This document shows, in pieces, positions 10,872 to 22,079 of a stretch of 64,000 nucleotides of DNA. Made by a program: the position numbers and the translations under genes. Within the stretch, counting starts at the first letter, position 1. Each line of letters begins with the position of its first letter. The stretch is taken from positions 11,636,131-11,700,130 of the forward strand of contig NC_080571.1 of assembly GCF_030247185.1 (NCBI RefSeq). Reading direction: 5' to 3'. Under the pieces are notes generated by a model. The model was not told the DNA's origin. It saw only the letters and a list, made by a program, of their open reading frames with translations, and made no database searches. Source of the stretch: Malaya genurostris. Lineage: Eukaryota; Arthropoda; Insecta; Diptera; Culicidae.

Positions 10872-11153
10872 AAAGCACCAAGCTCGCGCATGTATTGGTA
10901 TGACGTGGACTAGCCGTCGTTGAAATTCGTTCTCGACAATCTCGCGTCGTCCCGCAGGCGCACTGAAAGAGAGTGCAACGAGTGTGAAAAATTGAAATGA
11001 TTGAATTCTCAGTGATTATGGTCTTTATGTGTGCGTTTTCTCTCATTGCACTCTCTTTCAGTGCAACTTTTGGACGAAGCGAGATTGTCCAGAACGAATT
11101 TCAACGACGGTTAGTCCACGTCATACCAATACATGCGCGAGCCTGGCGCTTCA
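10872..11153. mobile_element. MITE with about 100-bp inverted arms
   Basis: Left arm 10872-10978 and right arm 11047-11153 are reverse complements at high identity (shared TTGGTATGACGTGGACTA, CACTGAAAGAGAGTGCAA), with a loop of about 70 bp. The DNA or its RNA would form a strong hairpin. No coding capacity. Nested in hAT-like element 1. Confidence 0.8.
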
Positions 11154-11175
11154 TCGAAGTCGAAGAAAAAAAAAG

Positions 11176-11210
11176 AGAGGTGGGTTATATCAGAAACATA
11201 ATCGGATGGC
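11176..11210 (+). repeat. Repeat r2, partial copy
   Basis: GAGGTGGGTTATATCAGAAA followed by CATAATCGGA matches the start of r2 at 20731 and 3205-3300 with a few changes. Confidence 0.45.
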
Positions 11211-11219
11211 ATGAATTCT

Positions 11220-12060
11220 AGACCTAAATTCTGAAACTCAATTTTGATGCTAGACTCTGGAACTGAATTATGAAACTAAGTCCAACAATTGAATTCTGAA
11301 TCTAGATTGTTGAACTGATCACTGTAGCTGAGATCTGTACCCGAATTAGTGACCAGGATTCTCCGATAGTACGATCCAGGATTCAATTTTCGAAATCGGA
11401 TCGAGAATTTAGCTTCGAAACTGAGTTGTATAATCCAGATCCGGAATATAGTTCATAAATCTTTAGAGTCTAGCCTCTGAATTCAGTTACACTTCTAGAA
11501 TTGTAAAAGTGAGTTTTGGATCCTAATTCTAAACCAGTATTCTCTAACTGAAACCTGGTTCAGGAAAGCATTTTAGAAAAAAATTCTTTAAATAAAGCTG
11601 AGTTTTAGATCTGAACTTAATCCAGATTTTCGGGCTGCAATTCCAGAACTTGAAGTTCAGAACTCAATTTCCGAAGTCTGCATTCTGGATATGAGTTTTG
11701 CAATTGTATTCTGGTCTGAACCTCAATTTCAAATCCAGAATTCAATTTCAAAATTTATTTTCAAGTCCAAAAATTTCTTTTCCTAATTTTAGCTCAAGTA
11801 TCTAGGACTAGAATCAAGATCCTGATCTATGTTCCAGATTTCGGGTCCATAATCCAGACTTAGAATAAAATTCTTAAATTTGATCCAAGTTCCAGAATTC
11901 TGGATTTCAATTCTGGCCCTGGATTCCGGACGAGGAACTGAATATTAGATCTGGATTATGAAAATGAAAAATAAAATCCGGTCTTGAATTTCGAAACCAA
12001 ATTTCAGAACTGAACTCTAGAATTGGATTCTCGACCTGGATTCCGATCTGAACTGAATGA
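11220..12060. repeat. Degenerate tract of CTGAATTC/CCAGAATT motifs
   Basis: Over 800 bp are dominated by variants of about 10-15 bp built on GAATTCTGGA, CCAGATTC and GAACTGAA, many self-complementary. It looks like an old, diverged simple tandem array with both strand orientations mixed. No coding frame survives. Confidence 0.7.
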
Positions 12061-12104
12061 AACAACTACCCTAGAATAAAAGAAGCATCAATTTTGTACC
12101 ACTC

Positions 12105-12168
12105 TTCCAGAGGGTAAATTTTGAATAGGCGCCCCATACTAAAGTAAGACGTATTCACGTCAAAAACT
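12105..12168 (+). repeat. Short dispersed repeat r1, copy 2
   Basis: CTTCCAGAGGGTAAATTTTG, then GGCGCCCCATAC and GTATTCACGTCAAAAAC; matches 21925-21992 and, inverted, 1363-1425. Lies directly before a SINE. Confidence 0.7.
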
Positions 12169-12175
12169 GTTCCAT

Positions 12176-12281
12176 CGGTGACGGGTATAGCCTTTTACTC
12201 AGTCCACCTGGGTTCGATTCTCAACCCCGCACATAGGGTTAGACCTTTACGTTAAAGCCTCTATATTGAAACAAAAAAAAA
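12176..12281 (+). mobile_element. SINE family 1, internally shortened copy
   Basis: Keeps GACGGGTATAGCC, the B box GGTTCGATTC, the CCCCGCACATAGGGT segment and an A-rich tail, but lacks part of the head and the palindromic body present at 899-1047. Confidence 0.8.
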
Positions 12282-12450
12282 TATTTCGTAGTAATGGGAA
12301 TTGACTTCACTCTGTTGCGATACTGTGAGTATTGCGACCTAAATTATCGATACTAACAGTATCGCTCTGATGTAATATCGATACCAAAACTAGCCGATTC
12401 TCGAAAGAAAGTATAGATACTTTAAAGTATCGGACATCCCTAGCTTGTAG

Positions 12451-12560
12451 TACACTACTCCCATCATACCCATAGCGCTGTCTTTTCCTCGAAATGATAC
12501 GATATTGCACTTAATGTTGATGGTTGTCCTGGTGTTAATTGCCATGTTTTGCGCTTAGGA
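12451..12560 (-). pseudogene. Fossil DD34D mariner transposase, central part
   Basis: Minus-strand reading with frameshifts gives GQPST-like, then W-x-GVVYY, the block that precedes the second catalytic Asp in mariners. It joins the fragment at 10306-10525 once the hAT-like element and one GCTTGTAG copy are removed. Confidence 0.65.
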
Positions 12561-13140
12561 TTTTCAATGTATATATATTTTTCGTCGTCAGTTCCACTTC
12601 GTTTTTGTTGTTTGTTTTTTTGTTGTTGCATTTCCATTTGTCGTTTGTTCAGGTCGTGTGGTACCGATTTACCGATCTTTTAAATTCTTCCTATGATGCT
12701 CAAGTGATCGGAAATCACTTTCAGATTGACATTAACGCCATCATTTATTGTATTTGTGTATCATTTTTGTCCAGTAATGCTTGTATTGTACGCCATCTTC
12801 ATACTTTTCGGGTCGATTTTCGTTATTAACAAAAACATTAAAATCGCCTGTTTTGAACCGTTGCACAGTGATTCGAATCGATAAAAACGTGGACCTATTT
12901 CAGTAGCTGCCAAACCGTTCTTTTAATGCATATAATTACTTTTAAGAAATTGTTTACAAATATATACCGCGTAATTTGATTCTATCCCTAATTGTTCATG
13001 GCCTACTTTGACAAAAAATATAACCACAACTTTATTTCTGAAGAGATAGAATTTTTTTTGCTTCTACAAAGTTTTATAACTATTGAAAATAATTTAATTT
13101 GTCAAATATACCAAAAGTCTAGGTCGCACCGTTTCGGATA
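12561..13140. other. No recognisable gene
   Basis: T-rich sequence with poly-T and TTG runs near 12600-12640; nothing identifiable. Confidence 0.45.
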
Positions 13141-13144
13141 TACA

Positions 13145-13672
13145 AAGCGTTTTTATGGCAACCCTCTTAAAATTAGTTTTTTATTGATAACTTGTTTCGA
13201 GTTATTTTTTTATGCATACTTTGTTTGGAATAATTGAAGAAAATAAAAAATCCCATATTTTTGTTGAAGGTTGTGCATAGGTTTGTTGTTTCCTGACAAA
13301 GTTATACAATAATTTACCTATTTTTACCTATGATAAAACTTCACACCAAAGCGAAATATGCCACTTTATGCAGCTGATTTTTACAAATTTATGCTCAATT
13401 CCATTGAAAAAATCTAAGTGGAATTCGATGGAACTTTTTTTTCGGCCTTTTTAAAGTTAGTTCAAGTTATAGAATTATGGCAACCCCCTTAAAACTAGTT
13501 TTCTAATCATAACTTGTTTCGAGTTATTTTTTATGCATACTTTGTTTGAATTAATTGTAGAAAATATAAAATCCCATAATTTTGTAGATGGTAATGCAAG
13601 TTAAACATCTTTTTACCTATTTTTACCTAGGAAAGCGAAATATGCAACTTAATGCAGCAAACTTTTACAATA
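13145..13672 (+). repeat. Pair of diverged direct repeats, period about 328 bp
   Basis: 13145-13395 and 13474-13672 share ATGGCAACCC, AACTTGTTTCGAGTTATTTT, TATGCATACTTTGTTTG and AAGCGAAATATGC in the same order. An old tandem duplication or two tandem copies of one repeat; non-coding. Confidence 0.75.
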
Positions 13673-13838
13673 CTTATAGGAAAATATATTACTAATCCAA
13701 TTTATTTTCCTATGAGAATATCCTGAGTATTGTTCGTGTGACACGTTTTCACTATGCCATGCTGAAACCATGAATGGTTAAGAAACGGAGAGCGTCACGC
13801 GTCTGCTATTTCTGTAACTCACTTTTTCGGCGAGCGTA

Positions 13839-14744
13839 ACAGTTCGGCTGAAAAGTTCGTATCGTTTAATAGAAACAAACATTTTTTTGCCAAAATTCGT
13901 TTTTATTATTCAACATAATTGCCATCAGAGGCGATACAGCGATTATAGCGATCTTCCATCTTTTCGATACCATTTTTGTAGTACGATTTGTCCTTCGCTT
14001 CAAAATAGGCCTCAGTTTCAGCGATTACCTCTTCATTGCTTCTAAATTTTTTACCAGCGAGCATTCTCTTGAGGTCTGAGAACAGGAAAAAGTCACTGGG
14101 GGCCAAATCTGGAGAATACGGTGGATGAGGGAGCAATTCAACAGCTCCAAACACTGCTCAGAATCATCAATTCGTTGTTGTTTTTGATCGATTGTGAGCT
14201 CACGCGGCACCCATTTTGCACAAAGCTTTCTCATATCCAAATATTCGTGAATAATATGTCCAACACGTTCCTTTGATATCTTTAGGGTGTCAGCTATCTC
14301 GATCAACTTCACTTTACGGTCATTGAAAATCATTTTGTGGATTTTTTCACGTTTTCATCGGTAACAGCCTCTTTTGGACGTCCACTGCGTTCATCGTCTT
14401 CGGTGCTCATATGACCAGTACGAAATTTTGCAAACCACTTACGAATTGTTGCTTCGCCCGGTGCAGAGTCTGGATAACACTCAACAAGTCATTTTTGGTA
14501 TCGGCGGCACTTTTTTTCATCAAAAAGTAGTGTTCCATCAACACACGAAATTCCTTTTTTTCCATTTTTTTCACAATAACAAAAGTAGCTTCACTCAAAA
14601 TGCAATATCTCACAAACTAATAATCAGACAGCTGTCAAATTTATACACGTATCTTTTGAAGGTTCGTACTAACTGAAAATGGTATGGATTTAATTCTAGT
14701 GGCGCCCTCTCATAGAAACGATACGAACTTTTCAGCCGATCTGT
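13839..14744 (-). mobile_element. DD34D mariner, internally deleted (906 bp)
   Basis: Inverted termini ACAG(T/A)TCGGCTGAAAAG followed by TTCGTATCGTTT, flanked by TA on both sides (13837-13838 and 14745-14746). About 400 bp of transposase is missing compared with a usual 1.3-kb mariner. The insertion used the TA at the very tip of hAT-like element 2. Confidence 0.88.
13906..14565 (-). pseudogene. Mariner transposase, deleted and frameshifted
   Basis: Start at the ATG giving MEKKEFRVLMEHYFLMKK. The N-terminal HTH region is followed by one frameshift (after TKND), then the conserved DRKVKLIEIADTLKISKERV and HIIHEYLDMRKLCAKWVPRE blocks. After DDSEQCLEL there is a deletion that removes the first and second catalytic Asp and joins to PHPPYSPDLAPSDFFLF with the third Asp, then the usual C-terminus ending GNYVE. 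Non-functional. Confidence 0.88.
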
Positions 14745-14862
14745 TAGAGATGGGCATTTCGCTCCTGAGCTATTCCAGTGAATCGAATCTTCAAAGTGAA
14801 CTGATAGCTCACAGCTCTTTTTAAAAGAACCGCAGCTCACCAGTTCACTGCACTGGTAAGCA

Positions 14863-15165
14863 GGGATGCCAGATTCACAAATTAATCTGTGTTTCACAGA
14901 TTTTCAACCTTTTGCATAGATTTAAAAAATGGCACAGAGTTTCACAGATTTCTGAAAATGGTCACAGATTTATACAGATTCTGAAACCGATCACAGATTT
15001 TTGAAATTGATTACAGTTCAGCACCAAAAATTACAGAGCGGTAGGAAATAGTGAGACTTTTTTTACTTACCAAAATGATTCCGATCAGCTATTATGGAAA
15101 CGGGAAAACGTGCACAGATTTTGCACAGACAAGTTTTTGGTTTGATCACAGATCTTCGACTCTTG
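14863..15165. repeat. CACAGATTT-rich subterminal repeats (hAT-type fragment)
   Basis: Begins CAGGGATGCCAGATTCAC and contains at least eight copies of CACAGATTT or close variants within 300 bp. The arrangement (CAGRGATGCCA end followed by short tandem motifs) mirrors hAT-like element 3 at 41638, which uses AATCTGTAT. Probably a truncated end of a related element nested in element 2; no opposite end found. Confidence 0.5.
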
Positions 15166-15541
15166 AAGAGCGAGTGTTCGTTCTTCCAAATGTGTATCTA
15201 TTGAGCCATTGTCAATAAGAAATCTTACCTCTCACTCAGTAGGCTAAGGTACATTCAGGGATGCCACTTTTGCAGATATTCTCAAATATGACATAAACAT
15301 AATTCGCAGACAAGTTAGTTCGCATAGCATCGTTCTTTGTGCATCAATGACTTCGATCATGCATATGAAAGAAAAATGGAGTAAGAAAAACGGCGCAAAA
15401 ATTAAACGACGCTCAAAACAAACCTTCAGTTCAATCTAAATGAGCTGATGAGCTGATACATTCAATCGATTCTCTTTAGTGAGCTGATTGGTTCGGAGTT
15501 GCTCACCGGTATGAGCTGCTTCGCACATCTCTAAGTGAGCG

Positions 15542-15977
15542 TCGCACGATCAACATATCGTCTTAAAAAACGTGTTGTTTCGCGATAACTTAATTTATTT
15601 ACATCTCTTCGTAAAGGTTTGTACTTTTGCAATACTTTTTCATATTTTGTTTGAAAAACATTTTTCCATTTTTCAAATATGTGTTGAACTTTTGATAATT
15701 TTTCGGATTTTCAATATTTAAAACTAACTTTGAAAAGGCCTAAAAAAATTGCATCGAGTTCCACTTAGATTTTTTCTAATATTGTTAATTGTCAAAAAGT
15801 AATCAAAATAAAAACCACAACAATTTGCTTAAGTTGCGCGTGCAAGCATGAGCTTGTTTATGCGTGTTTACGCGCACTTTGTAGTAGATACTTAGGTTAT
15901 AGAGGTAGATTCTACGTAGATAAATCCAAAAAACTGTTTTTAAAATAAAGTGAATATATCTCAAAAGATAATTTTTG
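15542..15977. other. AT-rich spacer, no gene
   Basis: Nothing identified up to the TA target (15978-15979) of the DD37D element. Confidence 0.45.
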
Positions 15978-15979
15978 TA

Positions 15980-16917
15980 CAGGGTCCGGCACTCGAAGTG
16001 TAACCAATTAAAAAGGCCATAAATTCAGTTTGGAAAATTACTTTTACTTAATTCAAAGTACAAAATGTGTAAAAATAATACAAAATTCAGAATCAATTCT
16101 CTTTTGCTCGATATGACCACCTTTTGCCTTGACTTGATGACTTGAGAGAGCGAAGGAGTTGCTTCGTTTGGCCGAAAGCGGTCAATTTCCGAACAGTGTA
16201 TTGACGAGAAAATTTGTCCAATTGAGCAATTCGTAAACTCTCAAAACGATAGGGTTTACTTGACCGACCGTTCATACGAGAATTTGAGTCATCGATTGGC
16301 CACCAGGAGGCAGCACCCGCAACAGATAATGGTTTGGGCCGCTGTAACCGCAGATGGGCGCTCTCCAATCGTTTTCATCGAGCCTGGCGTCAAGGTAAAT
16401 GCGACATATTATAGGGGAAGGAATTCTGGAGGTTGCTTTGAAGCCGTGGGCAGACAAACATCTCGGTGGCAGACCATGGACGTTTCAGCAGGACTCGGCA
16501 CCGTCTCACAAAGCTCGAGTGAACCAAGAATGGCTGAAAAACAACGTTCCGAACTTCATCACGTCCACACAATGGCTCTCGAATTCACCAGATGCGAATC
16601 CAATGGATTATTCTCTTTGGGCCATTTTGGAGAGCAAAGTCCGAACTAAAAGATACACCAGTCTCGAGGCGCTGAAAAAAGTTATTGTCCGCGAGTGGGC
16701 CAAAATACCTGCAAGTCACATTCGGCCAAACGAAGCAACTCCTTCGCTCTCTCAAGTCATCAAGTCAAGGCAAAAGGTGGTCATATCGAGCAAAAGTGAA
16801 TTGATTCTGAATTTTGTATTATTTTTACACATTTTGTACTTTGAATTAAGTAAAAGTAATTTTCCAAACTAAATTTATGGCCTTTTTAATTGGTTACACT
16901 TCGAGTGCCGGACCCTG
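15980..16917 (+). mobile_element. DD37D Tc1/mariner element with long inverted arms, copy 1
   Basis: Ends CAGGGTCCGGCACTCGAAG / complement, flanked by TA (15978-15979 and 16918-16919); 938 bp. About 190 bp at each end are reverse complements, because the sequence encoding the transposase C-terminus plus 3' end is duplicated in inverted orientation at the left. Copy 2 at 30047-30987 has the same rearranged layout. Confidence 0.92.
16156..16872 (+). pseudogene. DD37D transposase, N-truncated and frameshifted
   Basis: Same protein as at 30226-30942. A 4-bp deletion just before TTGACGAG and a one-base insertion in ATTATAGGGGAAGG break the frame. The last 157 codons are open and hold FQQDSAPSHKA (second Asp) and NPMDYSLWAIL (third Asp) with 37 residues between. 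The DNA-binding domain is absent. Confidence 0.88.
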
Positions 16918-16919
16918 TA

Positions 16920-19900
16920 CATTATTTATATCTTCAGCAAAAATACTTCAAATGTTTTTTTCTTCAAAATGAGATAAAAATTAGTACTACCCCCAAACAA
17001 AATTAGGGTGCCATTTTCAAAAGAAGCGAAATATAATCTTGTAAAACTTCTTCGAAGACACGTTAGCTCTTAAAAATCAGTGAAAGTCAGTACAGACTTT
17101 TGACCGTCTTTTTCCAGTTTTGGACCACTGTGCGTTGAGAGAGGAATATCGCCACAAGAATTCGATGACCTCTGATGCCTCCTTCTTCTAATTAAACAAT
17201 AATCCTAATGAAAGGCACCCTCATATAGAGAACAAAGATGTTTTCTACATTCAAAATGACAATTCACACAACGAGCAGATTGTTATTTCTTCCGGAACTA
17301 ACAATGCGTGGATTACGATTAAACTCACTTCACTTATTCGATTGCGGGCGCATCATGCTTATTTATAAACTGCTGGCAGTTTCATTTCGACATGTCAATC
17401 TTCACATTTGCCCCTTATTTGCGCCTGTCAGATCACGTTGTCGAATTGTTGGAAACCACAATCGATGTCAATCAACCCCGCTTGAGTCCCCCACGGGTAT
17501 TCAAAGTATCAGATAAGGTTCACAGTTTACACTTGTGAGTCATTTACAGGAACGTTTTGAATATTGAATTGTTTCCTTTGAATTCCACTAAACTCGGTTA
17601 CTGATATATGTTGAGTGTGTAAAAATTAAACCCGTAACTATGATAACTATAATGAATAATAATGGGAGATTAGACAGTTTAGGTATAAAAGTACACACTT
17701 CAACAAGTTTGTTTCGTCGAAGATGTTCGTGTAAAAATTTTCATGATCAATCAATGCTATTTCTTCAAGCTCATTTCTACTGTTTGTCAGTTAATTGAAC
17801 AACCGTAGCTAGATTTCTTAAATTCTATTAAAAACCATAGCCGATGAAGTGAGCAGCCACGAGTCGATTCCAAAGGTCTAATTGAATTACCCAATTCTCG
17901 AAAGCCCAAAATAGGCCACCGCAATTGGTGATTGGTTATTGCTTACTTATTCCGATAGCGGTGTAGCGGGTAATTTATTGAAAAATTACCTGTTCGTCTA
18001 CCCCCAGCACGGCAAAACCACGAGCGAGCGGTGCCATGCAATATTACCGAAAAACGATGATGATTGAGTGGTTGCAATTTCAAACAAAACAAATCCGTTC
18101 GTGCCGGCGACGGGCAGCCACGGAATCAGTTAACTGTTTGAATGAAATAATAAAAAAAAAGTAAGAGAACTGAATCCACGGTGGTTGAGCGAATGAATAC
18201 AAATGTAGCTAAATGGGCGAGTGTACGGTTGAATTGAACGCAAAAAAAAAAACGCTCGCCTACGAAATTGGGTGTCGGATATTTTTACTTTGTCGCTTTC
18301 TTCTATCTACTTGCTTACCTGTTCTGCTGAACTGCTGCTATGCTACTTTTCTCACCTTATATGCTTCCTGTCCAATCTTTCTTTTTTTTCAATAGTGGCG
18401 GTAATTTTGGGAAATTATAGTGTTTTTTTGAGTGATGTCTTGTTTGCTTCTTTTGACACAACAGATTGATTGTAGCTATTTTTTCTCTTGCCACGGTCGA
18501 CAACGGTAATTGGAGAAGCGTCGCCTGGGAGACGGCTACCGGTCAAGCAACGGAACGAATCTGTCGTGCCTGTTTGTGTGTTGGTTATTAAAACGGGACT
18601 AAAATATATAACGTTGGCTCGTTCGGATGTTGTCAATGCACCACGTCCCTAATCATCTATTTCAGCATCTATCATACTCAACACGCACACACAGAAACAC
18701 GGTTTTTCATATTACGGTGGCAGTGGTTTTACAAAGAAAAAACATGAATAAATGCACAATAGAACACATATCGCTGGTTATGAAAATATAAGGTGTTTTA
18801 TTTGTTGGCAAGGTTAATTTTGTGGTGGCTAATTATAATGATGTGTTAATCACTTGGACGAGGTTCGTGAAAGAAAGGTGAAGATGTTTGTGCAGTGTGC
18901 GATGAACGATTACTCAGCGATAGAGGACGTATGCAAATCAAATGTATTATCGTTCGAATTTGAATCTTTATGGATTATCCTTAATTGAAGAATTGCCAGT
19001 TCTGGTGAAACTGGCAAATATAAATTAATTTTTGGTGATTTTGTTCTATACTGTGTTGTTCTATAAGTTGAATAACATTCGCATGTTCTTGTTGAAAAAA
19101 AAGCAACTGCGTTTATTTTGTTCTGTGTGTTGTTTTGGCACGCACGAAGCATTTCTCGTAGATCTTTGTACTTATATTGGTATATAGTTATATTTGAATT
19201 GAAAATTATTTCCAATCAGTGGATATGCACTCTAACTCATTTAGAATCAGTTGTATACGAATGAATGCTTGAATGATTCTTCTGAGTGTTTTTCTGGCTA
19301 TTTCGTTATCCTGGGTAGAAATAATTTGCGAACCATTAACACATTTTATTATTAAAACCAAACATCTCAATGTTAGAAATTAACATTATTTAGTTTGAAA
19401 TAAAAGTTAAAATATTTAAATTCGAAACAAAGTCTGCCGAAGAAAATAGCAACAAAATATAAAATTCTGTCATACGAATGTCAAAGCAAGAATAAAATAT
19501 TTATAGAAGACGAATTTTTTGGTTGTTTGGTATTCTATCATTCAGAATAGGATAATATCATAAGTATTCATGTTATCTGATACTGATGTAGTTTATTAAA
19601 TAGTATTTTATTTGAACATAGAACTACTGGTTCAATTGAACTTGATGAAATTAGAATATCTCATCAATAACTAAGATATAATAACTAATTTTTATGCTAA
19701 ACAGATATTGTACAATTTGTTGATTCCTTTGATTAAATATCGAGAAAATATCAAGTATCGCTATGATAATACAGTAACATCAAATCGATATGATGGTAAA
19801 ATTTGTTACTATTTAGATCTTTGTTTGTTATTTACGTCTACCCGGGATATTACACCAAAGACACTCGAACAATAGTACGTGAATTAGCGAAATTTCACAT

Positions 19901-20730
19901 ATGTTGATGAAATCATATTACATATTTAGACAAAACACAAAAAAATGATGTGGTTTTTTTTTCAGAATACTGTTTACTAGTCTGGGAACCTATTAAAATA
20001 TTTAATGCATTAAGAAATATCTTGCTTTCGGCCAGCAGCAACACTCAAATGGAAATTTAAATCCATATAAGAAGAGTTAAAATGTAGAATAATATCCTAC
20101 CGGAAGGGATAATCCGGTAACGTCTTACTTGAGCATATAGGCAACATTAAACATTCTCTTCTATCAAAAACATTCAGTTTTGTTAATTAACTTTTTGCAA
20201 AAAACTGTTGGCATTCCAGCAGAATAGCAATAGGCTACTTGCCCAAACAGAAATCTCTCTAATGAAGACGTATCATACATAAATATTTCAAGACATTAAA
20301 GCAGTTGTCAAAATCGCAATATGCTAACTACTAGCACTACTACTGACCGTCGAAGCCTTCATGACATCAAAATAACTAAAATATTGAAAATTCTTCATTC
20401 AAGCAGCAGCAGATAATAGTGATATTAAATCAAATCAATAAAGTTAATTTACTGTAATTCTAAATGAAACTCACAGAGGACTTTTATTTATGCATTAAAC
20501 CCAGTTTATATAAATTGATCTAATTATTGGAGGTTATTTCGTAAAAATCTCGACACTTTTGCTTCACGTCATAACGTCCATAACAACTCTTACCCGGTAA
20601 CTTTTTTTTATTTCATATCCACTTCTCAAGCATTTCTTTTGTATCTTTTACTTTTTCTTTATTCTTTTTGAGTTCTCGTTTCATCATTTCGATTGAATGT
20701 AGTTCTGGGCTATCCCATGGAGGTCAAAGA
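16920..20730. other. Long stretch without recognisable gene
   Basis: Mixed AT-rich DNA. Slightly higher GC around 17230-17520 and 17880-18130, but open frames there are short and lack splice-site context. No transposon ends found. Could be intronic. Confidence 0.4.
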
Positions 20731-20825
20731 GGCGGGTGGGTTATGTCACAGACATAACTGGAGCACATGAATACGAATAAAACTGACATGCTTCTTTCTC
20801 AATTTCGAATACAAAGCGGTTTTTA
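20731..20825 (+). repeat. Dispersed repeat r2, copy 2
   Basis: GAGGCGGGTGGGTTATGTCA, CAGACATAACTG, AATAAAACTGACATGCTT; matches the inverted copy at 3205-3300 over most of its length. Confidence 0.65.
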
Positions 20826-21360
20826 TATGCGTTTTTTACGCGGCGTTTTTACGTGGATTTCCGAATAACGCGGTTTTTTACGCGGATTTCAGAAGATACG
20901 CATTTTTTTTATGCGGATTTCCGAAGTATTTTTTTAAATTAATCTAGATATCGACGTTTCATGCATTCCTAAGACATTTTACAAAAAAAATTAAGGATTT
21001 AGCGTTTTTTTTCTATGCGAATTCAAGTTACGCGGTCGTCCCGGAGTCGATTTTTTTATTTGTGAGATTACACCATATCTCAACGTTCCATGCATTTCTA
21101 AAACTTTTAGAACCCAAAAAAAATTTGATTTCGGTAATCTTTAAATTTTCCTATTGTCAACGTCGACTTTTTTCGAATTTATTTTTCTTAGATTACACCA
21201 AATCTCAACGTTTCATGCATTTCTAAGACATTTGGCATAGAAAAAATTCTTTAGTTTTGTGGTATTTTTACGCCTATTTCCGAAGTTACGCGGTTTTTTA
21301 CGCGAAATCCCGAATTTTTTTAACCTGGTATGTATCTCTGCGTAAAAAGAGACCTCAGTA
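20826..21360. repeat. Degenerate ACGCGGATTTCCGAA repeats
   Basis: Many variants of TTTTTACGCGGATTTCCGAA and TTTCATGCATTTCTAAGACA alternate over about 500 bp. The end (GTAAAAAGAGACCTCAGTATA) resembles the terminus of the MITE at 24665. Related motifs occur at 24470-24620. Non-coding. Confidence 0.6.
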
Positions 21361-21714
21361 TATAGATAATCGTTCACTTCCAAAATTCGAACGGTTCATC
21401 TATACTAAAGTACGACAAATACAGTTTTTTTTGTAGATTTGGATACACAGTAGAGGTAAACTTCGCATAATCTTTTGGGAATTTTTTAATGATTCTAAAA
21501 AGAACTGATTTGCGATGTTTACAACTGTACTGTTTGTTTAGTACTGTAAACAAACTCGCATGGATGCGTGGTGCGACAGAAGAAAATTTTCAGAGCGAAA
21601 CTACGCGATTGGAGTCCGATTTAGAGCGACCCCAGGTTGCTAAAACAAACTCTTCGAAAGTTGTTTTGGCGAATCAGGGTCAGCTCTCGGGCTGCTCTGA
21701 TCAATAAACGAAAA

Positions 21715-21840
21715 CGGTATAAGTTTACTTCCAAACACGAACCCGTATCCGACCCGAACCCAAAAACATATCTTTTTCTGTACCGTCGGGTTCGGGTTTG
21801 GGTCTTGTTTCGGGTACAAATACCCGAAACTCAACTATTT
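21715..21840. repeat. CGGGTTCGGGT low-complexity tract
   Basis: Imperfect repeats of GACCCGAACCC on one side and CGGGTTCGGG on the other, partly palindromic. Similar tracts at 29110-29290, 32640-32740 and 58330-58560. Confidence 0.55.
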
Positions 21841-21924
21841 CTGCTAACTTAAATGTTTAGTTATTAATGATTATCTTTGATTTGATCATAAACTGCTGAT
21901 CAGAACAAGATTAAGTTCTACCCA

Positions 21925-21992
21925 TTCTTCCAAAGGGCAAATTTTGAAAAGACACTCCATATTACAGTAAGACGTATTCACGTCAAAAACGC
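21925..21992 (+). repeat. Short dispersed repeat r1, copy 3
   Basis: ATTCTTCCAAAGGGCAAATT and GTAAGACGTATTCACGTCAA match 12105-12168; about 85% identical by eye. Confidence 0.7.
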
Positions 21993-22079
21993 TGCTAAAG
22001 AAAAATCTTGGAAATTTGGTTAGTTTCAATTAATTTGGAAAGAAGTTACAGCCAGGTGTAAATGAGACAATAGTATTGT

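Larger units (their letters stand above)
10534..12442. mobile_element. hAT-like non-autonomous element 1 (1.9 kb)
   Basis: Flanked by a perfect 8-bp duplication GCTTGTAG (10526-10533 and 12443-12450), diagnostic of hAT-type insertion. Inverted termini TAGGGATG / CATCCCTA. Both subterminal regions are full of TATCGATA-type motifs, as expected for transposase-binding repeats. No transposase; the interior holds an inverted-repeat MITE, a degenerate tract, repeat r1 and a SINE. Inserted into the mariner fossil, whose two halves it separates. Confidence 0.85.
13837..15533. mobile_element. hAT-like element 2, with a mariner in its terminus
   Basis: The right end reads GCACATCTCTA (to 15533); the left end reads TAGAGATGGGC (from 14745, or from the TA at 13837 before the mariner insertion). 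Flanks GGCGAGCG (13829-13836) and AGTGAGCG (15534-15541) match at 6 of 8 positions, a decayed 8-bp duplication. A close relative with the same TAGAGATGGGC end is at 61982-62292. No transposase recognised. Confidence 0.6.
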
